Source: CAMLHU01 sp049680185 (GTDB taxonomy: Bacteria > Gemmatimonadota > Gemmatimonadetes > Gemmatimonadales > GWC2-71-9). Taken from it: a DNA stretch of 61,822 bases. Below the pieces are notes generated by a model. It had not been told where the DNA came from. It saw only the letters and a list, made by a program, of their open reading frames with translations, and made no database searches. Made by a program: the position numbers and the translations under genes. Position 1 is the stretch's first letter, and every line of letters starts with the position of its first letter. Location: NCBI GenBank assembly GCA_049680185.1, contig JBAUHI010000042.1:1-61822 (forward strand), in the 5' to 3' direction. Positions 56,297-61,822 of this stretch are shown one piece after another.

Positions 56297-56755
56297 ATGG
56301 CCGCTCTCCCCGCGCTCGGCACCCCCGCACCCGACTTCACCTTGCCATCGACATCCGGTGCGTCGGTCACCCTGTCGAAGTTACGGGGCAGCAAGGTGCT
56401 CCTTGCCTTCTTCCCGCTGGCCTTCACCAGCACCTGCACGGCAGAGCTCTGCGAGTTCAGCACCGACTATGCACAATTTCAGGGCGCGGGCACGGTGGTG
56501 CTGCCGATCAGCGTCGACTCGACCCCGACCTTGAAGGAATTCAAGGCCAAGGAGCGGATGACGGTGGACCTGCTGAGCGATTTCAAGCGGGAGGTGAGTC
56601 GGGCCTACGGTGTGCTGCTCGAGGACAAGTTCTTCGCCAGCCGGGCGTACGTCGTCATCGACGCGCAGGGGATGGTCCGCTGGAGCCATAACGAGGAAGA
56701 GCTGGGGCACAAACGAGGCACCGCGGAGCTGATGGCGGCGCTGGCGAAGGCGTGA
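56297..56755 (+). CDS. Peroxiredoxin (AhpE/Bcp-like)
   Basis: A 152-residue thioredoxin-fold peroxidase. The peroxidatic site is P-L-A-F-T-S-T-C-T-A-E-L-C near 40-52, with P-x3-T-x2-C as in peroxiredoxins and a possible resolving Cys four residues later. It opens A-P-D-F-T-L-P, typical of the family. It should reduce hydrogen peroxide or organic hydroperoxides using thiols. The adjacent superoxide dismutase would supply its peroxide. It is flanked on both sides by repeat elements and is probably transcribed alone. Confidence 0.92.
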   Translation: MAALPALGTPAPDFTLPSTSGASVTLSKLRGSKVLLAFFPLAFTSTCTAELCEFSTDYAQFQGAGTVVLPISVDSTPTLKEFKAKERMTVDLLSDFKREVSRAYGVLLEDKFFASRAYVVIDAQGMVRWSHNEEELGHKRGTAELMAALAKA

Positions 56756-56769
56756 TCCGAGTCGACTGC

Positions 56770-56980
56770 GTGAACGGTGAAGGGTGAGCGGGAGTCGCCT
56801 TGCGCTCGGGGCGCGGGCCGTCTGTCAACGGAGTCATCCCGAGGGAACGAAGTGACCGAGGGATCTTGCTTGCCGAGATCGGAGGTCGGCGACCGAACTC
56901 CGATGCACGCGGAGAAGATCCCTCGCTCTGCTCGGGATGACTCCGTGTTGCCCGTTCGCCGTTCACCGTTCACCCCTCAC
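56770..56980. repeat. Facing GTGAAC-type heptamers framing a hairpin element
   Basis: Three units (GTGAACG, GTGAAGG, GTGAGCG) at 56770-56790 face four reverse units (CGTTCGC, CGTTCAC, CGTTCAC, CCCTCAC) at 56953-56980. The second 109-bp element lies between the two runs. The last unit contains the TGA stop of the aldehyde dehydrogenase (56977-56979). Confidence 0.85.
56833..56941. repeat. 109-bp nested hairpin repeat, copy 2
   Basis: Same layout and length as the copy at 55980-56088: 11-base terminal inverted repeats GTCATCCCGAG/CTCGGGATGAC and an inner CGAGGGATCTT/AAGATCCCTCG pair. It lies between peroxiredoxin and aldehyde dehydrogenase genes that are convergent. Confidence 0.9.
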
Positions 56981-58413
56981 AGACCGGCGAGCACCAGCGT
57001 CCTCAACTCGCTCATCTCCTCCATCGCGTAGCGCACTCCCTCCCGCCCGAACCCGCTGTCCTTGACGCCTCCGTACGGATAACTGTCGACGCGGAAGGTC
57101 GGATAGTCGTTGGCGATGACACCGCCGACCTCCAGTCGCTCGAACGCCTGCCAGATCCGCCGCACGTCGTGGGTGAACACCCCCGCCTGCAGCCCGTAGC
57201 GCGAATCGTTGACGACCTCGAGTGCCGCGTCGTACGTGTCATACGGCTCCACCACCAGCACCGGTCCGAACACCTCTTCGGCCCACACCTTTGCGTTATG
57301 GGGCACGTCGGTCAGGATGATCGGGGCCACGACGTTGCCGCGCCGAGTGCCGCGCTCCAGTACCCGGGCCCCGACGGCGATCGCGGCGTCGACCCACGCC
57401 GTCACTCGATCGGCGTTGGCGCCGTCGATCATCGGACCCACGACGGTGCGGGGGTCAGCGGGATCGCCGATGGCGAGTGCCCGCGTCGCGGCCCGGAGAA
57501 GTTCGGTGAACACAGCCAGCACCGGACGGTGGACCAGCACCCGCTGGACCTTGATGCACACTTGGCCGGCATAGGCGAAGGCGCCACTGGCGATGCGGGC
57601 GGCGACGGCCGCCAAGTCGCCGGCGTCCTCGTGCACGATCGCTGCGGCGTTCCCGCCCAATTCGAGCAACACGCGCTTCTTGGGCGCCACCGCCTTCAAG
57701 TGCCACCCGACCGCCGCGCTCCCGGTGAACGACAGCACCTTCATCCGCTCGTCGGTCGCCAGGCGTTCGGCGAGCGGGATCGGCAGATGCAACACGCTGA
57801 GCCCCTCGGGCGGCAGCCCCGCCTCGAGGAGGATCTGCGCCAGCGCAAAGGACGCTCCAGGGTCCTGCGGCGGCGGCTTGAGCACAATGCTCGCGCCGAT
57901 CGCGATGGCCGGTGCCACTTTGTGCGCGACCAAGTTGAGCGGGAAGTTGAACGGCGAGATGGCCGCGACCGGGCCCGCCGCGAACCGCGAGACGATGGCC
58001 TGGGCCGAAGGCGTGCGGGGGTCCACATCGAGCGGGAGGAGTTCGCCACCCCAGCTCCGGGCCTCGTCGGCGGCGAACGAGAAGGTCAACGCCGCCCGAT
58101 CGACCTCGCCCAGCGCCTGCGTGATGGGCTTGCCGCTCTCCCTGACGATCAGCGCGGCCAGTGCATCGCGGTCACTCGTGATGCGCCGTGAGGCCTGCTC
58201 CAGGATGTCACGCTGGGCGTGGCGGGGAAGGGCACGGAGTGCATCGCCTCCGCGCACCGCCGCCGCGATGCCGCGCTCGAGGTCGTCGGCATCGGCCTGT
58301 TCCGCGTGCGCCACCACATTGCCGTTGAACGGATCGGTGATCTGGTCGATCGTCCGGCCTGCGCGGGTACTCGGTGCGCCGGCGATCCAGGGTCTGTAGA
58401 CCGGGACTGCCAT
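56977..58413 (-). CDS. Aldehyde dehydrogenase (NAD(P)+)
   Basis: A 478-residue ALDH-superfamily enzyme. The catalytic Glu lies in L-E-L-G-G-N near 250 and the nucleophile Cys in G-Q-V-C-I near 285. F-N-F-P-L-N, F-T-G-S-A-A-V-G and E-E-V-F-G-P are also conserved. The sequence resembles lactaldehyde, succinate-semialdehyde or phosphonate-type ALDHs; the exact substrate cannot be set from sequence alone. The stop codon lies in a heptamer repeat. Confidence 0.92.
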   Translation of the reverse strand: MAVPVYRPWIAGAPSTRAGRTIDQITDPFNGNVVAHAEQADADDLERGIAAAVRGGDALRALPRHAQRDILEQASRRITSDRDALAALIVRESGKPITQALGEVDRAALTFSFAADEARSWGGELLPLDVDPRTPSAQAIVSRFAAGPVAAISPFNFPLNLVAHKVAPAIAIGASIVLKPPPQDPGASFALAQILLEAGLPPEGLSVLHLPIPLAERLATDERMKVLSFTGSAAVGWHLKAVAPKKRVLLELGGNAAAIVHEDAGDLAAVAARIASGAFAYAGQVCIKVQRVLVHRPVLAVFTELLRAATRALAIGDPADPRTVVGPMIDGANADRVTAWVDAAIAVGARVLERGTRRGNVVAPIILTDVPHNAKVWAEEVFGPVLVVEPYDTYDAALEVVNDSRYGLQAGVFTHDVRRIWQAFERLEVGGVIANDYPTFRVDSYPYGGVKDSGFGREGVRYAMEEMSELRTLVLAGL

Positions 58414-58462
58414 GGGGTCCTCCTCTGCCGGGCGTACGCTGGCCCGAGGGACAGGGGTATCG

Positions 58463-58475
58463 TACTATATAATGG
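58463..58475. promoter_or_regulatory. AT-rich core promoter motif in the divergent region
   Basis: TATATAAT at 58466-58473 reads as a -10 element on the plus strand (TATAAT), and TATAGT on the minus strand overlaps it. It lies between the aldehyde dehydrogenase and the lipoprotein/ABC unit and stands out in GC-rich surroundings. No convincing -35 is seen. Confidence 0.45.
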
Positions 58476-58542
58476 TTCGGGGCCGGTCCGGTCCCCACGC
58501 CGCCGTCCCGCCACCCACTCGCATCGTCCGGAACCGCCCATC

Positions 58543-58905
58543 GTGACCCACCAGCAATATCGTGCCATCGCGATCGGGTTCGTCCTCGTCCTCGTCGCCG
58601 CGGGGTGCCGGCTCGAGCAACGGCCGCCCGCCGGCCCGGCACGAGAACTGGCGTCCGCGCAGGCCGCGATCGTCACCTACTACGATGCATTGGCCCGAGG
58701 GGCCCCTGGCGTCCTTCGCGATGCGACGCTCGCCGGCGATTCGCTCGTGCTGGTGCGGAGCGATGTGCAGCTCCAGCGCGACCTCGGCACCGCGTGGGTG
58801 ACGGTGCGCGCCATTCGTAACGGTGGCACTCGCCTGCAGCTGCTGTCGCTGCGACGGACGGGCACCGATTGGACGGTGGACCGCGTCGTCACCGCATCGC
58901 CCTGA
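58543..58905 (+). CDS. Small lipoprotein upstream of the sugar ABC genes
   Basis: A 120-residue lipoprotein with GTG start and lipobox L-V-A-A-G-C near residue 21. The mature part has A-Q-A-A-I-V-T-Y-Y-D-A-L-A-R-G, a beta-strand-rich end R-L-Q-L-L-S-L-R-R-T-G-T-D-W and resembles a small SnoaL/NTF2-like fold with a Y-Y-x-A-L opening. It starts an operon with the ATPase six bases downstream. It is too small to be the substrate-binding protein. Function unknown. Confidence 0.65.
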   Translation: MTHQQYRAIAIGFVLVLVAAGCRLEQRPPAGPARELASAQAAIVTYYDALARGAPGVLRDATLAGDSLVLVRSDVQLQRDLGTAWVTVRAIRNGGTRLQLLSLRRTGTDWTVDRVVTASP

Positions 58906-58911
58906 GCCGCG

Positions 58912-59952
58912 ATGGCCTCCGTCACCCTTCGTCGTCTCGTCAAGTCGTATCATCCTCCCGCACGCGCGGTCGATGACGTTTCACTCGACGTGGCGTCGGG
59001 GGAATGCGTCGCGATCCTCGGTCCGTCGGGGTGCGGCAAGAGCACGCTGTTGCGCTGTATCGCGGGACTCGAGGAGCCGACGGCCGGCGACATCCTGATC
59101 GGCGATGCGCGGGTCAACGACCTGCCGCCCGCCGAGCGCGACGTCGCGATGGTGTTCCAGCACTACGCCCTCTATCCGCACCTGACGGTCCGGGAAAACC
59201 TCGAATTCCCGCTCCGGATGCGGAAGGTCCGTCCCGCCACCCGGTCCGAGCGCATCACCTCGGTCGCGCGTCGACTCGAATTGGGAGACCTGCTCGATCG
59301 GATGCCGGACCAGCTCTCCGGTGGCCAGCGGCAGCGGGCGGCATTGGGCCGCGCCTTGGTGCGGGACCCGGCGGTCTTCCTGCTCGATGAGCCGCTCTCC
59401 AACCTCGACGCGACGCTCCGGGTCCAGCTTCGGGCCGACCTCCTGGCGCTCCAAGCGGCGTTGGGGACGACGATGCTGTACGTGACCCACGACCAGGCCG
59501 AGGCCCTGACCCTGGGGCACCGCGTCATGGTGCTCGATGGTGGACGGGTGCAGCAGGTGGGCACACCGCGCGAGATCTACGCGACGCCGGCCAACGTGTT
59601 CGTCGCGCGCTTCGTGGGGACGCCGGGGATGAACCTCTTCCGCCAGGGTCTCAAGTTCCCGGATGGTCCTGAGGGTGCCGTCCAAGTCGGCATCCGGCCT
59701 GAACATCTGGCGCTGGTGCCGGTCGATTCGGGTGCCGGCAATGCCGAGGTCACTGCGGTCGAGCGACTCGGCAGTGAGACGCTGGTGCACGTCCGGGTGG
59801 CCGAAGGTGGGGAGGCGATCGTGCGGGTGCCGGGCTTGGGCGAGTTCACACGGGGTGATCGGGTGGGCCTCGGGTTCGACCCGGTCAACCTCCGCTGGTT
59901 CGATGCGACCGGCCGCGGCGTGGGTGCTTCGCTGCGGGAGCATGATCGGTGA
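58912..59952 (+). CDS. ABC transporter ATPase, MalK/UgpC type
   Basis: A 346-residue ATPase with Walker A G-P-S-G-C-G-K-S-T near 36, Q-loop F-Q-H-Y-A-L-Y-P-H, signature L-S-G-G-Q near 134, Walker B V-F-L-L-D-E-P-L-S-N-L-D and H-loop V-T-H-D-Q-A-E-A. The C-terminal TOBE-type domain includes G-I-R-P-E-H-L. This is the MalK/UgpC/MsmX class that energises carbohydrate or glycerol-3-phosphate import. It overlaps the permease gene by four bases. Confidence 0.92.
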   Translation: MASVTLRRLVKSYHPPARAVDDVSLDVASGECVAILGPSGCGKSTLLRCIAGLEEPTAGDILIGDARVNDLPPAERDVAMVFQHYALYPHLTVRENLEFPLRMRKVRPATRSERITSVARRLELGDLLDRMPDQLSGGQRQRAALGRALVRDPAVFLLDEPLSNLDATLRVQLRADLLALQAALGTTMLYVTHDQAEALTLGHRVMVLDGGRVQQVGTPREIYATPANVFVARFVGTPGMNLFRQGLKFPDGPEGAVQVGIRPEHLALVPVDSGAGNAEVTAVERLGSETLVHVRVAEGGEAIVRVPGLGEFTRGDRVGLGFDPVNLRWFDATGRGVGASLREHDR

Positions 59953-61808
59953 CGTCCCGCACCGGAATGGTATGGTGGCGCCTGGTGGGGCCGCTGTGTG
60001 GCGTGGTCGCCGTGATCGGATCGTGGCACACCACCACGGCCGGCGATCGGGCGCTCAGGGCCGACGTGGCGGTCGCGGCGGCGCAGGGTGCAGCGGGTCT
60101 CTTTTCCCTGACCGTGCCGGCCGACCCGACCGGCGCGTACGACGGCGGTCGGCTCCTCTCCAACGCCGCGCTCTTGGCCTCGTCGGAGTTCTGGCAGGCG
60201 GGCCTGCAGGTGGCGAGCGGTTCGACGCCGCTGCTTCCCGATACCGCCAACGGTGCGCCACCTCCACCGGATGTCGTCGAGCGCCTTCGCGCGGGATCCG
60301 CGTGGGAGATCGGTGTCCGGCCCGATGGCGGGGTCACGGTCTTTGTGCCGCTCCGCGACCGGGCGCTCCAGGCGGTGCGCGGGTGGGTCGAAGTGTGGGG
60401 TGCGGTCACGCCAGCGGGCATGCCGCTCTTCCGGATTGTGCTCGCGGTCTGCGTGCTGCTGGCGATCGGGCGCACCGCCTGGCTCACGACCACACGAGCC
60501 ACGGCGTGGCAACGGCGGGTGGCGGCGGCGATCCCGATGGCGCTGATGATCGCGCTCGGCGTCGCCTCGGCGCGGTCGCTCGGGAAGACCGCGGCCCAGG
60601 CGACCGACGGGTCCTTGATGCGGGCCCGGCGACTGGCCGAAGTGGCATCGGTGAGCCGCCGGCGGAGCCTCGCGGAGCTGGCGCGCCTGGCGCCGGGGAT
60701 GCAGGTGGAGAGCGCCGATTCCGTGGACCTTGGCCGTGCGGTCCGCCGGGACCAGGTCGAGGGCGCCACCGAGGCGAGCGTGGCCGGGATGCTGAGCGGG
60801 GGCCGCCCGATCCGGCTCTCGATGGTGCCATACCGCCTCCGGCTGGATGGGGTGCGGGCCGAGCTGGCGGGGTGGGTGCTGCTGCTCATGGCAGGGCTCG
60901 CGTTCAGTGCGTGGGCCGCGGGTGCCGCGGGCATGCGCGAACGATTCCGGGGGACGCTCACTGCGTGGGGTTTCCTTGCGCCGGCCGCATCGCACCTGCT
61001 GGTCTTCTCGTTCGGTCCGCTGGTGTTCATCCTCTGGTTGAGCCTGCACCGCTGGGGGCTGACCGGCACCACCCACGCCTGGGTCGGTGTTGCCAATTAT
61101 GCGTCCGTCCTCGGTGACCCCGGATTCTGGCATTCCCTCGGTGTGACCGCACTCTACGCGATGTACATCCCGGCAGCGCTCGCCCTCGCGCTCTGCGCGG
61201 CGCTTTTCCTCGATCGCAGTGGATGGTCGGTGCGGGTGCTTCGCGCGGTGCTGGTGTTGCCGTGCATCGCTTCGGTCGTCGCGGTGTCGCTGGTGTGGCA
61301 ATGGATCTATCACCCCGAATTCGGTGTGCTGAACGCGCTGCTCGCCGCGGTGGGCATCCACGGCCCCGACTGGCTCGGCGACCCGCGCACCGCCCTGGCG
61401 GCCCTGATGTTCATCGGCGTCTGGGTCCACGTCGGATTCCAGATGATCATCCTGCTGGCCGGGCTGCAGTCGATCCCGCGCGTCTATCACGATGCGGCCC
61501 GGGTGGATGGCGCCGGAGTTTGGCAGCGATTCCGGCACATCACGCTGCCGCTCCTCCAGCCCACGATCCTCTTCGTCCTGGTGACCGGCACCATCGCCGC
61601 GTTCCAGGTGTTCACGGTCGTGTCGGTCCTGACCCAGGGCGGACCGCGCCACGTCACCGATGTTGCAGTATATCGGATCTACCAGGAAGGGTGGGAACTC
61701 GCGCGGTTCGGCACCGCCAGTGCCATGAGCGTCCTGTTGGCACTCCTGCTCGGCGGTGTGGTGTGGCTCGAGTTCAAGTGGATCGGGAGGCGCGTTGCGC
61801 TGGCCTAA
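59949..61808 (+). CDS. MalF-like ABC permease with large N-terminal extension
   Basis: A 619-residue membrane protein. Residues about 335-619 form a MalF/UgpA-type permease with the EAA loop Y-H-D-A-A-R-V-D-G-A-G-V-W-Q-R-F-R-H-I-T-L-P. The first 330 residues are unusual. They have helices near 8-26, 160-177, 190-206 and 305-325 and two periplasmic stretches, one with S-E-F-W-Q-A-G-L-Q-V-A-S-G, the other S-L-A-E-L-A-R-L-A-P-G-M-Q-V-E-S. These resemble extracytoplasmic sensor-like segments. Typical MalF is about 300 or 514 residues. The next gene seems to begin before this stop. Confidence 0.88.
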   Translation: MTSRTGMVWWRLVGPLCGVVAVIGSWHTTTAGDRALRADVAVAAAQGAAGLFSLTVPADPTGAYDGGRLLSNAALLASSEFWQAGLQVASGSTPLLPDTANGAPPPPDVVERLRAGSAWEIGVRPDGGVTVFVPLRDRALQAVRGWVEVWGAVTPAGMPLFRIVLAVCVLLAIGRTAWLTTTRATAWQRRVAAAIPMALMIALGVASARSLGKTAAQATDGSLMRARRLAEVASVSRRRSLAELARLAPGMQVESADSVDLGRAVRRDQVEGATEASVAGMLSGGRPIRLSMVPYRLRLDGVRAELAGWVLLLMAGLAFSAWAAGAAGMRERFRGTLTAWGFLAPAASHLLVFSFGPLVFILWLSLHRWGLTGTTHAWVGVANYASVLGDPGFWHSLGVTALYAMYIPAALALALCAALFLDRSGWSVRVLRAVLVLPCIASVVAVSLVWQWIYHPEFGVLNALLAAVGIHGPDWLGDPRTALAALMFIGVWVHVGFQMIILLAGLQSIPRVYHDAARVDGAGVWQRFRHITLPLLQPTILFVLVTGTIAAFQVFTVVSVLTQGGPRHVTDVAVYRIYQEGWELARFGTASAMSVLLALLLGGVVWLEFKWIGRRVALA

Positions 61809-61822
61809 GCGGGTGGCGATGG
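61795..61822 (+). CDS. Start of a second ABC permease (MalG-like), truncated by the window
   Basis: A TTG at 61795 opens a frame (L-R-W-P-K-R-V-A-M) overlapping the permease stop and running off the window. Position fits the second permease of a MalFGK system. Only nine codons are visible, so the identity is inference from gene order. Confidence 0.35.

Overview
The window is high-GC bacterial chromosome that most resembles Gemmatimonadota. I base this on the full alternative complex III operon, many short secreted lipoproteins of the kind common there, a Ser/Thr protein kinase, a membrane-anchored SARP-type regulator, and codon use so GC-rich that long antisense ORFs appear everywhere. The taxonomic call is inference; no rRNA operon is present. 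I see no IS element, prophage or CRISPR array. The content looks like stable core and accessory metabolism, but the intergenic DNA carries an unusual density of 7-bp and 8-bp tandem repeats and hairpin repeats.

Layout. 1-6.3 kb (mostly minus strand): tandem pseudokinase/kinase, a possible structured RNA on the plus strand, a degenerate RelA/SpoT-type HD protein, queE and queC (7-deazaguanine synthesis), an SDR epimerase and a site-2 protease with CBS domains. 6.4-12.9 kb: arginine decarboxylase (speA), citrate synthase, a degenerate ADP-ribosylglycohydrolase-like protein, an M28 peptidase and queF. 13-20 kb: acyl-CoA dehydrogenase, four small lipoproteins, DNA polymerase IV and a beta-propeller lipoprotein. 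20-26 kb: a molybdate/tungstate-type ABC pair, a beta-hydroxyacid dehydrogenase, a small conserved protein, pilT and a TrmJ-like methyltransferase. 26-34.5 kb: a conserved DUF protein, then actABCDEF, a quinol-oxidising electron-transfer complex. 34.5-37.6 kb: anti-sigma/ECF sigma pair, a Cys-rich protein and a cupredoxin lipoprotein. 37.6-41.9 kb: a four-gene cluster that reads as ceramide/sphingolipid synthesis (SPT, GNAT ceramide synthase, NAD-dependent reductase, PAP2/IPC-synthase-like enzyme). 42-46.5 kb: secreted M6 protease, a lipoprotein, an outer-membrane-barrel candidate and an S23-type four-helix protein. 46.6-50.1 kb: TetR-controlled ABC-2 exporter. 50.3-53.3 kb: transmembrane SARP/ATPase regulator. 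53.4-61.8 kb: tRNA-Ala, Tat-exported amidase, superoxide dismutase, peroxiredoxin, aldehyde dehydrogenase, a lipoprotein and a sugar-type ABC transporter whose permease has a large N-terminal extension.

How the parts connect. ActA-F would pass electrons from quinol to a soluble or lipid-anchored carrier, and the cupredoxin at 37.1 kb is a plausible carrier. Both have TGTGA-N6-TCACA-type sites upstream, which suggests one CRP/FNR-family regulator controls them. QueC, QueE and QueF supply three of the four preQ1 steps; QueD is not here. Superoxide dismutase and peroxiredoxin sit together as oxidative-stress defence.

The most unusual features are (1) the heptamer arrays, several of which contain the stop codon of the adjoining gene and often occur as facing inverted pairs, and (2) the compact sphingolipid cluster. 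Two genes (an HlyD-type adaptor and an amidase) have repeat DNA incorporated in-frame near their N-termini.
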